Shown: piece after piece, positions 11,623 to 23,972 of the stretch | How the letters are laid out: the number at the start of each line of letters is the position of its first letter | Position numbering within the stretch: position 1 is the first letter of the stretch | NCBI GenBank assembly: GCA_012184525.1 | Contig: WOFQ01000034.1 | Location: 124,001-188,000, forward strand | Direction: 5' to 3' | Length of the DNA: 64,000 nucleotides | From: Xenoacremonium recifei | Taxonomy: Eukaryota > Ascomycota > Sordariomycetes > Hypocreales > Nectriaceae | The notes under the pieces: model-generated | What the model saw: only the letters and a program-made list of their open reading frames with translations | Told to the model about the DNA's origin: nothing | The model's database searches: none | Position numbers and translations under genes: made by a program

Positions 11623-12847
11623 CTAGAGTCCCGACCAAAACCAGTTGCTTGAAGCAATATGCTCATCTACTAGGATTAGATCAGACGAGTCTTCGCCAAT
11701 AAGCTTGTTGGCTTCACCCTGGAAAACAAGCGAGAAAAACTTCGATATGGTATCGGAAATTAGTTGGACGCCCTTCAAGCTTCCGACAAGAGACCTGACA
11801 CGAGATTGGTACTGGTCTGGGAGATCTAGGGAGTGCAAGAGCAACGGTAGGTCTGTAAAGGACCCATACCTAGCTCCCGTGACCTCCATCTCGACTTTGG
11901 ACCCTCGCAGCCGTTTCCAGAACTCGAGCCATGAGATGTCCTCCCAACGATGTTCGGGCCGGCCGAGGAGGAAGAAAGGCTTGTCAAGCCCGGAGCTTAG
12001 AACGGGATCAAAGAGTTGACCGTCTAGATTGACACCTCCAATGAAATGATGATCCATTAACATAGCCTGGGCAGCAGTTGCACCGCCGAGAGAATGGCCC
12101 AGGGCAACGACTTTATCGAGATCGATGCCCCCAGGGAGGCCAATAGTCATAACGTCTCTCGATTGGGTGTTTTTGAATTGGGACAGGACGAAGGACAGAT
12201 CTTCTGCGCGTACCTATGACGTGTCAGCTTGAATTTCTTGGGAGCAATCACTGTTCTGGAGATCGGAGGCAAGCCACCTTTGTTGCCTTCTCTAGGTAGG
12301 CGGTGTTTTTCACAGCACCATTGCTAAGGATAACCTCCCCATCGGAGAACTCGACAATGTCGGCATCATATGGGTGATCAACCGTGACGACGATGTACCC
12401 ATTACTCGATAACGACTTTGCTTGGGCTGAGTATAGGTATCTTGAGTTTCCTGCTGCTGGAGAAAAGATTGCGAGAGGATATTTCGCCCAACTCTTCCTT
12501 GCGCACCAGCTACCTTCTTCGATGTTGCAAACCCCAATCTCGAAGTTCTCAAAGGTATCGTTGGAGAGTCCCATCGTTCCAGCTGTTAAGCCGTAGATTT
12601 CTGCGGTCTTGGATGACATGTAAGGTATTGTCGTTGATGAGCAACACTCTTCAATCTCGACGGGCCAGAACATGGAGATCATGAGCTTTCGCTGACGGAG
12701 AGAATTGTCGGATGCAAGGGGGTCCATTCGGCTTTCATCCGTTAGGGAGAAGGATCGGATGGCAACGCGATACGATCCATCGGGTTCGGGTAGGACAAGC
12801 GCGGCGGCTGTTGCGATGAACGCATGAGAAAGCAGAGAGAAGCGCAT
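11623..12847 (-). CDS. Secreted PAF-acetylhydrolase-like alpha/beta hydrolase
   Basis: Exons 12847-12278 and 12213-11623 flank a 64-nt intron joined in phase 0, giving 386 residues. Residues 1-17 form a signal peptide. The architecture matches the platelet-activating-factor acetylhydrolase family (esterases removing short acyl chains): an IFSPAAGNSR oxyanion-side strand, the VTVDHPYDAD strand, and the nucleophile elbow GHSLGGA with Ser about 231. The Asp and His of the triad probably lie in the second exon, but I cannot assign them with certainty. It lies next to another secreted hydrolase in the same orientation but about 1 kb away, so I infer no operon-like unit. The real substrate is unknown; the family also includes fungal cutinase- and polyesterase-like enzymes. 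Confidence 0.88.
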
Positions 12848-14448
12848 GTTGGACTTCGTTCAGCAATCGAGATACAGGGTTCAAATTGGACCTCACTGGG
12901 CTGAAGAAGAAGCTGGGTCTTTTTAACGGGGAATCATTGAAGGTTTGACATGGATAAAGTAGCTAAAACCCCAGAGTTTATAAGCGAGGAGGGTCGTCTA
13001 AGTTCAGGTATGGATCCTTAGACGAAGAATGACAGGCTTGGCCACGCCAGCTCCCGCGCAGTCCAGACCAGATCCAGCAATGAGCCAACGGATTGTTGAA
13101 TGCCAGCAACGAGCTGCCACTTTCTACGCGCGTCTAGTGCAAATGTTTCTGGAGAGGCTAACATGCGAGTGACAGTAGAGCATAGGACGCACGTGTGAGA
13201 CATGTCCACGCAAGCACATTCCTCCCTTCACAGAGTGAGACAGCTGCGTGGACGTCTTGCATTTTATGCCCTAATTCCTGCCCCTCGCTACCAGACGGAC
13301 GGTTTTAAGGTTCTCTGATAAGCATGCGAGACAAAAGACGCGTGTCTTAGGGAGGGGAGCCTCAACCTCCTGTAGCGTGCTGTTGACAGGACCCCTTTTG
13401 CGCCAACATCTATCCGCGTCGCTTCACGTCATCTTGCTCGGTTCCACGCTAATTAAATTTTCCTAAAGATGAAGAATAAATTTGAAATCCACGGCCAACT
13501 TTGTCCTACTCTATGTAGCAACACTCTCTTCCGGGTTGGCATCGAGTTTAGAACATGCGATATACTCAGATCAGCGAAGTTGTACCGCTTCTGGGAATCT
13601 CGGGCGCCCCCTACAACGCCACATTGTGTCAAATTCTTCAGCTTCGGTGATTTCCCTTACTGTGCCTTCGAGGAATGGTCAGATCATATGGTATCGTCTG
13701 ATAATTGGTTTGTTGGCTTGCCAAGCTCATGGGGCTTGAAACAGCGTGGTCAAGAGCAACGCCGCGGCGCCGGATCTTCAGCCCTAGGCATGGATACCAT
13801 CTTGTACGGAGTAGAGACACTATCCTCCACAATCCGAGATCCCCAAGGGGCCCTGGATCCCGAATCGCCCTCTGACGGGCTGGGGAACGAGTGCTTGTCT
13901 TGAATCGGCCAGGTTTCTCGCTTACTTGGATGTTCCCTTGCTAAAGATGCGGGCCGCATGTACTGATAAGTCAAGGGTCGTGGATGCCTGTGGTCCAGAA
14001 TGCTAGTGGAAAAGCCACTTAATCCTTGCAGAGTGCCCTGTCACTTTTGCCCTGCTGAATTCCTGCTGCGAGGCTATCTATTACTAGCTGTAAGCGAGAG
14101 TGTGTCCAGTTTGCATTGGTCATAAGCGAAGAAATATCATCAACCAATGGACCCCAAAAAGCTTCCAACACGAACGGTTGGTGGAAATAGGTGTTTTACT
14201 CGGATTTTTGGCAAGTGCTTTCTTCTCGCAATGCTTTCCAGCCAGCCTACTGCTCTTTTGAATGATTGGCTGATCCCAGCCGCCCTGGGGGCCAGGGCCA
14301 GCCAACAGTGCAGGGGTTGAAAAACAAAAACTTTGGATTTCGCTTAGTTGACATAAAAATCCGCCACCGATTCTCAGTGAATCTCTCAACTGTTTCCTCC
14401 GGATAATTTTTAGCCTTGCCGGACTTCTCCAAGGTTCCCACAACTACT
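12848..14448. other. Intergenic; one weak secreted-protein candidate
   Basis: 1.6 kb between two divergently oriented genes. A frame at 13482-13739 opens with a signal-peptide-like stretch (MKSTANFVLLYVATLSSG) and has one to two Cys. Neither its downstream frame nor a possible 42-nt intron gives a convincing small secreted protein, so I do not call it. The right end (about 14220-14448) is a promoter block also found upstream of the next paralogue. Confidence 0.5.
14220..14340 (+). promoter_or_regulatory. Promoter block shared with the downstream paralogue
   Basis: Contains a stretch around CTTTCCAGCCAGCCTACTGC, then ATTGGCTGA and a GCAGGGGTTGAAA-like element. The same order recurs at about 17105-17225: CCTTCCAGTCAGCCTACTGC, ATTGGCTCA and GCAGGGGGGTGAAA. 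The two blocks end about 110 bp (first copy) and 100 bp (second) upstream of their ATGs. Confidence 0.6.
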
Positions 14449-16509
14449 ATGCTTCCATTCCAACAGGCTCTTCCGGGCCCCGATTCGGATGACGGCCCAG
14501 CGCCAAGCACCAAGGTCGGATCGTCGGAGACTGCAACCCAGAAAACGTTTATCAGAGTAAGCAAATAATTCTAATTCCACTTGAGCCACCAATTGCCATT
14601 GGGCCCAGCGACCGAGACCGGTTCCTCTCTTTCGGTGTGTGAAGCATCGTAGCTGATAGCAACTCTTTAGGTCTTGGATGAACGCTCGGTCGCACCCGAT
14701 GTGTCCCCCGACGACCACGATGATTATCTGCAAGAGATCCATTACGGTATCGGGGCGGCACAGGGTGACGAGTTAGTTCGCATTCCATCAACTTTGAACC
14801 CGGGAGAAATACTTGACGTTGCAAGAGAACCCGAACATCAACGTGCAAATCGCCATGCTAGCTGGTTGCACTCGACATCTCCGAATTTACAGCATGAAGA
14901 CCCTCTGTCGCTTTCTGAATTGTCAAATACCGATGGAGGAAGGTCTTTCTCCGTGCTAAACGACACATTCTCGTCATTGGACATGTCGCTGCAGTCCGCA
15001 CCCTCTGTCTGCTTGCAAAGCCCGGCCATTGGACCTATATTCTCTTATCGGCCTATTTTTGAATGGGAAAATCAGCAGCTTGTGTTTGACGGTGAACCTT
15101 TGACACAGCTGGGATGGACCCACTCTTGGACACAGTGCAGTTCGAACCTGCGAGTCTTCACCGCGGCTTCGTCACTACCTGTGCTGAGCTCAAAGAGCTT
15201 GGCCGAGGTTCAGAATTCCAGCTCTAGCTCTAACGCGGGCTCATCTTGGATCGATGAACTCTCGATAGATAGTCGAGTTGAGAGCGCATTAGTCCCGGCC
15301 ATAGATCACAGCCCTAGGATGACACCAAGGATTAGCTTGATAGCCCGAGCTTTCGCATCCAGACAATACCTCTTACCATGGAAAGAGCCAAGAGATGTGT
15401 TGGTGGATATTGTAGTCGAATTTCTTGTCAAGGATTACTTCAGGTCTTATGCACCGCAAAGATCTCAAAAGAGAGGTGCATCAGCTCAAGATCGGAGCAG
15501 GTATCTCACGAACCCCAACAATGGCGCCAGTGCAGCAAGCAATACTGTTTGGACGAAACCCAAAGGACGGTCCACGAAACGAGGGACAACTGAAGGGTCC
15601 GAAGAGTCAGAAGACGGAGACTCTGAAGACGACGGCGGGGTCTCGATCGAAGATCTGGCTGGTACAAGCCCTCGTCCTTTCGCTTGTCCTTTCTACCGAT
15701 GGAATCCCCAGAAGTACAGAGAGTGTGAAAAATACCGCCTTTACCTGAAGGTTACTCAGGTCAAAGCCCATATACTGAAGAAACATGTCGGGCCTAATTC
15801 TATTACGGCAGAAGGGGCGGAGGATATCAAGAAATACGCCGACAGGTGCAAAGATCCAGAACAGCAGTGGCAAGGTCTCTACGAATTGCTCTTCCCGGGT
15901 GGTCCTCCGCCTCTTTCTCCCTACTTACACAGCACCGCCCAAGAAAGAGTAATGGAAGCAGAGCACTATTATAGGAACTCAGCAGAGCCAAGAAATCTGC
16001 GGAAGGAGCTGGAAGACTTAGGCTGCATAGGTCCAGGAGCAGACCAAATTTGGAACCTCGTCTACTTGAAGTGGCTTCCAAAGGTGCTGATATCTCTCAC
16101 ATCCGGCTCCTATGTCAATGGACCCGGCAACGAGCGGATTGCTTTAGGTCAAGATGGCGAGCATGCGGCTGGTAGCACCGAGACACAGCAGAGAGTGCAA
16201 CTAGATCGGCCTGGCACAGTCATGTCCAAAGCGTCAGACGAAATCGAACTTCCAATTTATCCTTGTATGGGGCTGACGCAAAGTCCCTTGATGGCAAATA
16301 CTTGGAATGGCCAGACCAACTTTGGCAATGGTGCCAACGGAGGGCATCTCAGCCGCGGCGACGTGGTAGATTTGGAGATGACACCGCCCGAAAATCGTGC
16401 TTGGACTATCGGGGATTCTGATCTTGTTGGAATGGAACCCGTTGGCTTAGGCCCGCCGTTCTCGTTGCAAGACGAAGAGCACATGCTTGACCCGTTGCTA
16501 CGGTGTTGA
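14449..16509 (+). CDS. CPF-type zinc-finger protein, paralogue A (finger truncated)
   Basis: Exons 14449-14556 and 14671-16509, with a 114-nt GTAAGC...TTTAG intron, give 648 residues. The first exon encodes MLPFQQALPG..., nearly the same as paralogue B. Mostly Ser-rich and disordered, with an acidic run (EGSEESEDGDSEDD) before the conserved region at about 373-470. That region reads FACPFYRWNPQKYREC, then VKAHILKKH, then EQQWQGLYELLFPG, the layout of a fungal C2H2-like domain common in proteins of unknown, probably regulatory, role. The second zinc-binding half (C-x2-C...H-x-C), present in paralogue B, is missing between KKH and EQQW. DNA or RNA binding may therefore be lost or changed. No nuclear function is proven. 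Confidence 0.85.
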
Positions 16510-17326
16510 TGCTGACGGACATATTACTATTTCGTTATTTGGTTAGCTATATGTGATTTACAGTTTTAACTTGGACTTATGTGGTTGACTAACATGGGTT
16601 TAAGTGTGTCACCGTATAAAGTTATGCTTCGGAGGCACAGAAAATCGGAATGTGCGTCTGTTATGAGAGACCCTTCATGTTATCTTTGTGTGAACGTCTG
16701 TAACCAGCCCTTTTAGGTAGACGTCGGGACCAGAAATTTCAAGAATTCTTGCATCTCTACTAACCCGGAAACTGGGGTCTGAGAACCAGCTTTAAGGCAT
16801 GACTTTGCATCTTTGTTTATGGATTGCTATCGTATCAACGTCTCCTATCGTAATCACCATCGCGATGGGCCGCATGGATAAGACAGGGGTCTAGAGTGTG
16901 TTTTACACCCAGAGGACTCAGGTGAGCACTAAAATAATAGTTACAGCGGGCTTTGCTGCCTCCTTACTACCTGGGTTATAAAAACATGTACTCTGTATAA
17001 GCTAGGAGAAACGGGCGGCTAGTAGGGACAGAGAGGCTACTATAGGTGCTTCTAGGAAAAAACAGACTTGCTGCTCAGGCGTCTTCGTTGCAGGGGCCCT
17101 GTTTGCGACGCCTTCCAGTCAGCCTACTGCGCTCACTGTCACTTTGATGTCTTATTGGCTCACCTCATCCAATGGGGGCTCAGAGATGCCGGGGCCACCC
17201 AGCACCACGCAGGGGGGTGAAAGTGCAGAGAGTCTGCACTTCAGTTGGGAGCGGAGAATAAATCGCCAGCCATTGTCCCCTCGCTCACTCGTCTCTTTTT
17301 GATTCCCGCATTTTGAGCCTCACCCA
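16510..17326. other. Intergenic between the tandem paralogues
   Basis: Holds the 3' flank of paralogue A and the promoter of paralogue B, including the shared block at about 17105-17225. No other gene seen. Confidence 0.65.
17105..17225 (+). promoter_or_regulatory. Second copy of the shared promoter block
   Basis: Matches the block at 14220-14340 in order and spacing of its elements. It shows that the tandem duplication included the 5' flank. Confidence 0.6.
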
Positions 17327-19370
17327 ATGTTCCCATTCCAACAAACGCTCCCGGGTCTTGATCCGGCGGACGGCCCAACGTCAAGCAGCGCAATCGGATC
17401 CCCGGAGCCTATGGCGCATAAGAAGCAGCCTCTAGGAGTAAGTCCGAGCCACTGGCCCTATCTTTCTCCCTGGCGGGGTCACCCTTGTGGCTTAGCGAAG
17501 GGGTCTGATAGAAAGGCGATGCGTTAACTACTTGTATTCTTTACAGCTTCTCCGCGAGTGTCCACTTGCTCCGCAAGAGAATTTCTCACAGGGGTCTCTA
17601 CTTCATGGTATTGGCCTCGGTATCAAAACACTACAAGACGAAGTACCTCGATCTCCTTCCATATTTTACCAAGAAGGAGTTTTCCATGACTCTGCGGGCC
17701 CGGATGATGGCCTGGAAGCGATACCACAACCCAATTCCCCCACATCGAAAGGTGGACCACACTGGTTCTCGCCTCTGGCTTCAGATTCTTCAGATTCAGA
17801 TGGTGGACGATCATTTTCAGTGCCGCCTGAAGCGACTTCGCCAATTTTGTCGCAAGAACCAGGAGGCTCTGTTTCAGAAACCCAGGATTCACAGTATGTG
17901 TGTAAGGAGAGAGTCAGCGGCACTTTGCAGACACTGAACTACAAGTTCAATTACTTTGACGGAGAGCTCCTGCAACCGAAGTCCAAAAACTGTGCTACAG
18001 TCAGCTCAGACCTGCAGATAACCCACACATCAGTGCCCGCATCTCTTTCTGAGACTCGAGGCAGGACGCATGAGCCTCGACGCTTTGATACTGATGACAA
18101 CTTCTGTGGCTCCGGATCCGATATTGAGGGGCCTCAAAGAGCAAGCCTTTGCTCTAACTATGACTTGACGCTCGCAGTCGGGGTCTCACGAATCGACCTT
18201 TCATCAGACGAGACTTCCCCCATATTTGGCACGACACTTGTCGATGACCCCTTCAAGTCTTGTACACCCAACCGGTCGCAGAAACGGAATAGTTCAGCCC
18301 GAAACCAGGACGTTCAATACTTGAACGCAGCAATTGACAATGCATCGTCTTCACGCAATTCAGGAAAGTCAGTCAGAGCAGGGAAAGGACGTGGCAAAAA
18401 CAAGATGATTGATGGATCCGACCAGAGTGAGGATGAGGATGCTCGTGACGAAGAAGGAGTCTCCGCAGGGGGTTCTTCCTCCAAGCCGAACCGTCTCTTT
18501 GCTTGCCCATTCTTCAGAAAAGATCCACAGAAGCATAAAGAATGTGGCAAAGTCAAAAGTCTGACTAGGATCAGTTACGTGAAGGACCATTTGAAGAAGA
18601 AGCATTATCAACAACACTGTCCTCTGTGTTACTTCACTGGCGGCACCTATCACGACTGTCATCCCAAGTCTGAAGCCCCATCCGACTGGATCACAGAAGA
18701 AAAGTTCAGGGCTATTGACCGGCGCGCCGATAAGACGAAGTCGCATGAAGAGCAGTGGCATTATCTCTACGGAGTCCTCTTCCAGAACGAGCAGCCATCT
18801 TCTCACCCATTTCTCAAAGACGCTGAAACGGAGAGAAGGATTGCAATCAATTTCTTCTTGAGCAAGTCGCAGCAATTAAAAAAATTAAGAGAAGAGCTCT
18901 ATTCTGCGCCTTATGGAGGCGCACAGAGGGACAGAATCTGGGAGCAGGCGCTCCCAGGCATATTCGATGAGCTTCTGTCCGGGAACAAAGATGAACTTCC
19001 AAAAGACGACCAAGGGATTCAAGAAGGCACGGAATGCTCTGGACTCTTCGATTTTGGCCCCCCAATAACATTCGATTTGCTGGATACAGGATCCTCACAG
19101 CAGGGTCTGACAATTGCTCCCAGTCTTATATCGACGGCGAGTCCTACCTCGATGACAGAAGCGCTTTACAACCTACAAGTCTCAGGTGAAACTGCTCCTT
19201 GGTTACAGTTCGACAACCACGACGATGGGATGCCGAGTGATCAAGCTGATCCATGGAACCACCTTGGCGCCTCATATCTTGCTCAAGACAGCATGGACCT
19301 TGACCTCTCAGGGCTGGAGTTACCGCCCCAGGATGAAGCTGAAAAGCCAGAGAAATACTTTGGGTGTTGA
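17327..19370 (+). CDS. CPF-type zinc-finger protein, paralogue B (finger complete)
   Basis: Exons 17327-17437 and 17547-19370, with a 109-nt GTAAGT...TTACAG intron at the same place as in paralogue A, give 644 residues. Shared blocks with A include the MFPFQQTLPG-type start, DGGRSFSV, RSQKR and the conserved domain. Here the domain (about 355-460) is whole: FACPFFRKDPQKHKECG, VKDHLKKKH, then HCPLCYFTGG..YHDCH, then EEQWHYLYGVLF. These Cys/His pairs could bind two zinc ions. The rest is Ser/Asp-rich and disordered, with a basic patch (GKGRGKNK) that could be a nuclear signal. It is probably a nuclear regulator, but the family has no assigned function that I know of. Confidence 0.87.
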
Positions 19371-19776
19371 TACGTAGAGTCATATTATCGTTTCATCACC
19401 ATTTATGACCTCATGTTTCATAACACGGCGGATTTGAGAATGAGTGGGTAAGCAATGATTTCACGCTTAAGGTTGGCGTTTTTGAATGGGCTTTGACAGT
19501 GAAAATGCAACGATGCCTATGGATGCAAATGCAAAGAACTGTGGATGGTATCCCAAATTGTGTACATATGTGGTCTAGCGGGTTGTGTTTCAGCATTTGT
19601 GGTACGGCTTTATCAAAGAACAACGATTATTCATGAGATCGCACGTTTACCTCCAGACTGCTTCAATTTCCAGTACGGTCGCAAGTTCCCCACGCATACG
19701 ATCTCCGTGACACAATTTGACATGATTGTATAATTCATGAACATATAGCAAGAAGCATGAGAAATGATATCTATCG
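19371..19776. other. Convergent intergenic region
   Basis: Spacer between convergent 3' ends; probably only UTRs. Nothing else seen. Confidence 0.65.
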
Positions 19777-20943
19777 TCATCTCACAATGGCCTTGATCAG
19801 TTCGCCATCTCTGTATTGTCCGGAGACTAGAAACTTCTGAGGTGCATCATCGATGGGAAGTTCATTTACGAATTGCCATCTCAAGACTCTCTTCCATCCC
19901 AATTCCCTCCAACTGTCCAATGTTCCAGCTGGAAACAAAGGAATAACCCCAGGTATGGCGGGATCGTGAGTGATCAAAACCAAGACCTGATCGCTTGCAT
20001 CTAATTCCTGCAAGCGTTGGAGACTTCGAGTAGCGAGATCAGGTTCAATATACCAAGTATCCTCGCGACTACAGACCTTGTAATATGGTGAGGTCCTCGC
20101 ATTTGCGGGGTCTGGGTGGCATTTTAGGAAGACAGAACATGGACAGCCAGAGGTGAATGGGGTAGCAGGGCCAAGTTCTTCCGAGGATAGGACCTTTGGC
20201 ATCGGCGTATAAGCTGTAGGCCGGAAAGATCCACCGAAGTGACAGATATCTCCTCCGAGGAACACGAACGTATCAGTGGTGGTTCTGACGAGGGCTGAGA
20301 TGTGGCCTACGGCATGGCCGGGTGTGTCAAGGATGAATAGACTACCATCACCAAAGTAGTCAAAGGCAGGATATCCAGCGACAGTTGGAGCATCTGAAAA
20401 GTCGAGTTCACGAACGTTTCGTTCCTTGAAGGCATCTTCGAACGCAGGGGCATGTTCAGCTGTCGGATAGCCGGGGAGGAAGTTTTTGGAGAATCCGGGG
20501 CCAACCAAGACATCCATGCTCCGAGGAAAGGTAGTAAGATCTCCCATGTGGTCGTAATGATGATGACTGATGATAGCAGCTTCAAGCTTCTGGATGTCAA
20601 AGCCGCCATCGGTCAAGATATCGGCCACATTCTCATCGACTTTGATGCCCGGCACCTTGTCTTCCATGATTGCGCAAAGCGGCGGAGGTAAATTCCAGTA
20701 ATCCTTCTGGCACCCGAGATCGTACATAACGTGTCTTCCCGTCGGGACATGTTTGATCAAGAAGGCATACGTTGGAAAGTTCATATACTCGTGACCACGA
20801 ATCGTCGGCTCAACTAACGTGTCAGCCCCAACGGTCAAGCAGCATGTCGTATCGACCACCGAGACTGAGCAAACGCTGGACCCCGTCGGGAGATCTAGCT
20901 GCGGCCCCTTTACAGGCTGGATATCGTCGTCGGACATGTTCAA
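19777..20943 (-). CDS. Metallo-beta-lactamase-fold hydrolase, lactonase-like
   Basis: An intronless, 388-residue protein with the binuclear-zinc signature SHHHYDHMGD (H127, H129, D131, H132). Further family motifs are TPGHAVGHI (third His ligand) and FLGGDICHF (bridging Asp and His), with a late THDP segment. The order and spacing fit the AttM/AiiA-like N-acyl-homoserine lactonase branch of the superfamily. Fungal members are larger and mostly uncharacterised; they may open lactones, including mycotoxin or signal lactones. There is no signal peptide, so it is cytosolic. Two Met lie at the start (residues 1 and 3) and either could initiate. Its 5' end faces the HET gene across 0.7 kb. Confidence 0.88.
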   Translation of the reverse strand: MNMSDDDIQPVKGPQLDLPTGSSVCSVSVVDTTCCLTVGADTLVEPTIRGHEYMNFPTYAFLIKHVPTGRHVMYDLGCQKDYWNLPPPLCAIMEDKVPGIKVDENVADILTDGGFDIQKLEAAIISHHHYDHMGDLTTFPRSMDVLVGPGFSKNFLPGYPTAEHAPAFEDAFKERNVRELDFSDAPTVAGYPAFDYFGDGSLFILDTPGHAVGHISALVRTTTDTFVFLGGDICHFGGSFRPTAYTPMPKVLSSEELGPATPFTSGCPCSVFLKCHPDPANARTSPYYKVCSREDTWYIEPDLATRSLQRLQELDASDQVLVLITHDPAIPGVIPLFPAGTLDSWRELGWKRVLRWQFVNELPIDDAPQKFLVSGQYRDGELIKAIVR

Positions 20944-21642
20944 GGGTGCATCAGAGTATTTGAATGCAGTCGCGAAGCTGTCTGATGAGGGGTTTCAAGT
21001 GGATTCATTGAGCTTTTAGTTCGCGATCTGGGAATTTCGGGTTTAATTCCCGATAGAAAGTCGGCTTCATGGCTAAGAAGCCGGCGATGGGGCTAATGGT
21101 GGGATTATTGAGAGACCGACCAGTATAAAGACAAAGTCCGCTGTTCCTATCACAAGTATGCCAAACAGACATAGATGCTTCAATTAATTGCTATTAAGAT
21201 TGAAGAAGAAAAAGTAGCGCGATACAATGATCAAGGTCACAGAGCCTGTCACGATTGGCAGAGCCACAAGGATCGGGAGGCACGTCAAACTCCCAAAATC
21301 CAATCTCTTGCGGATGCTATTTCAAGCGGCCTGGATGATGTGAGATTCGGAACATATCTATGTTTTATGGTTAAGGTAGAAGTTTTGTCCTAAAAGATTG
21401 CCAACATTTGATTCAGCCGAAAAAGCAATAAGAGGTTCTCCGCAAGCACGAAATCGTCACAGGACCAATAGTGTACGAAGGACTATCTCCTCCCCTTGCT
21501 CCGACGGATGCCTGTTGGGCTGATGCAGCTTCGAGTAAGCATATTTCAGCCCAACCCTGTCTTGCTTACCAGCACGGAATCTGTTTTCCCAAGCCTTTGC
21601 AACAAGCCTTTGGCCATCTTTACACATCTCCGGGTATCAAAG
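20944..21642. other. Divergent promoter region
   Basis: Between the lactonase-like gene (leftward) and the HET gene (rightward). AT-rich; no coding frame or clear operator noticed. Confidence 0.6.
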
Positions 21643-23972
21643 ATGTCGGCAATATATGATTCGTACAAATACAGACCTCTCGAGGGCTCTGACATTCGGC
21701 TCGTGCATCTCTACCCCTCTCGAACCTACAAGGATGATATCTACATCTCCATCATCCACAAGCCATTGGACCCTGCAAAGGATGACCCCAACAGTGGCCG
21801 AATGACCCGAAAAGAGCTCCAAAAGACATTGCCTCAAGGATGGGAGGTTTTTGAAACGCCCGAGGGCCGGTTTCTGTTTTGCTTTGACCCGGAAGACGAC
21901 GAGGATGATGGAAGCGACGATCAAAAGGCAGCCAGTTATGATGAGGACCGAGATGACGGCAGCTCATCTGAAGACGGCGACTTTCTTACTACTTGGGATC
22001 ACCCCGATCCCAAGTTCGATCGGGCTCTCTATGAGTTACCTCCTACCGAGAACATCTGGAAGCGAGAGCCCGTCTTCGAGGCTTTGTCCTATACCTGGGG
22101 CTCACAAGATGACCCTGGGGTTGTCTACATAAAGCCGACGTCTGGCCAAAGCGACAATGTCACAACTCTTCCTATCGGCCAGAATCTGGAGTCTGCACTT
22201 CGCCATTTACGGAGCACTGGTGCAACCGATACGCGTTCTGATCCTCGCGTCTTGTGGATTGACGCTATTTGCATCAACCAAAATGACGACGCAGAGAAGG
22301 CTGTCCAGGTCGTCCGCATGGCTGACATTTACTCCTTTACGACGCGCGTAGTCGTGTGGCTCGGACCTGCTAGCAACGACAGCGACATTGCAGTATCAAC
22401 CATCGCGCATCTCGGAGCGCAGGTAGAAACAACGCTGGACGGGTTCAGGATGACTTCGCCGGGAGCCGAGGAGCCAGAATGGTACAACATTGACGTTGAG
22501 CTTCCATACACTTTGAGGCAATGGACTGCCATCAATTGTCTCATTGAGCGCTTGTGGTTCAGTCGTGTGTGGACGGCCCAGGAGATCCAGCTTGCGAATC
22601 GCCTCGCGATGGTTCAGGTCGGGTTTGCGCAAGTTCCGTGGTCTCTTTTCCGCCGAGCCGTCGACTGTCTGAAAGACAAATCACGACACGGTGAAGGAGA
22701 ACGACTTGCTCTAACATCACTCACGAGCTCTGTCATGAACGCTAAGGGCCGCCCTCTCGTTGACCTCATCCGGCGAAACGGCCACCGACAATGCTCGAAT
22801 GCGCACGACAAGATATATGGAATTCTAGCCATGGTGCCTCCAAAATTCCTTGCGGCTACTCATCCAGACTACAAACAGCCAGTGTCAAAGACGCACCGCG
22901 ATGCCTTTATTGCCAACACCACGTTGATGGAACGGTGGGACTTATTCGGCTGCGACGTGATAGACAGAACGGACGACTTTAAGGATGCACCAAGCTGGAT
23001 TCCAGATTTCACGGCTAGCAGGAGGCATACGTACTTCTCAGGACTCTTGCAATTCACGGCTGGAAACTCCCGCCTTGACTTCAAATTTACTGATTCGGAC
23101 GAGTTCCGAGTTCGAGGCGTCCGTTGCGCCGTCGTAAAGGAAGTCGGGAAGTATTGCACATCGCTGGCTGCCATACGCTCGTGGGAGCCCAAAGACCTTT
23201 ACACTGGTACATATATTACAGGGGAGCCCCTTTTTGACGCAGTGGCGAAGACATTGGTGCAAAACGACTTGAGGGAGCGGAATCCAACTGATGAGGGGTG
23301 GCCAACTCTGGCAGAATGGAAGACTTACTGTCAAAGACGAATCTTCACCAAGTCAAACAAGCCCACCAGAGAGCTCGATACAAGCGTGTATTTTGATGAC
23401 ATGATCTCGGGAAGGTCCTGGGGAAGGGTGTTCATGCAGACCGAGGAGGGCTACATTGGTCTGGGGCCGAGAGGCTGTGAGGCAGGTAAGTCGATCAGTT
23501 GCGACATCATGGAGCTCTTTGTTGCTAAACAAGCCCAGGAGATGTCATTTGCGTGATCCCTGGCTGCAATCTGCCCGTGGTTTTGCGCCCACAGGGAAAT
23601 GGAAACCATCGCCTCGTCGGAGAATGCTTCGTATATGGCCTGGACGATGCGCAGGCTCTCCTTGGCAAAATGCCACATCCCTGGCGAGTCCAGGTCTTCG
23701 ACCATCTTGACTATGACTTCAGGATCGAGCATAGGTATTTCAACGAGGAGACGAAAAAACTGACGGCGTTAGATCCTCGGCTGGAGGACGATCCAGAATG
23801 GCAAAGGGTGGCACTGGAAGACCTGGGGAGACCATTGACAGGCGATGATCCGCTAGTCCTGGATTTCTTCCGGAATAAAAAGACTGGCGAAATGATGAAC
23901 TCCGACCCCAGGATGCTTCCTGAGGCCCTGGAAGCTCGCGGAGTAGCTATGGAATGGTTGACTATAATCTGA
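21643..23972 (+). CDS. HET-domain (heterokaryon incompatibility) protein
   Basis: Exons 21643-23485 and 23539-23972 are joined in phase 1 across a 53-nt GTAAGT...CCCAG intron, giving 758 residues. HET-domain proteins trigger cell death or growth arrest on non-self recognition after hyphal fusion. The three HET blocks are clear: EALSYTWGSQ (about 146-155), VLWIDAICINQND (about 203-215) and a later WTAQEI with the conserved Trp. The C-terminal tail across the intron (GDVICVIPG, then LVGECFVYGLDD) is the usual HET-family ending. An acidic low-complexity run (about 82-113, Asp/Glu/Ser-rich) sits before the domain and is not part of it. No partner domain (NACHT, ankyrin) is fused. The start was picked from the family-like RPLEG segment. 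Confidence 0.93.

Noticed and set aside
13482..13739. Signal-peptide-like frame upstream of the tandem paralogues
   Set aside because: Only the leader looks good; the rest changes character between frames and no intron gives a convincing secreted protein.
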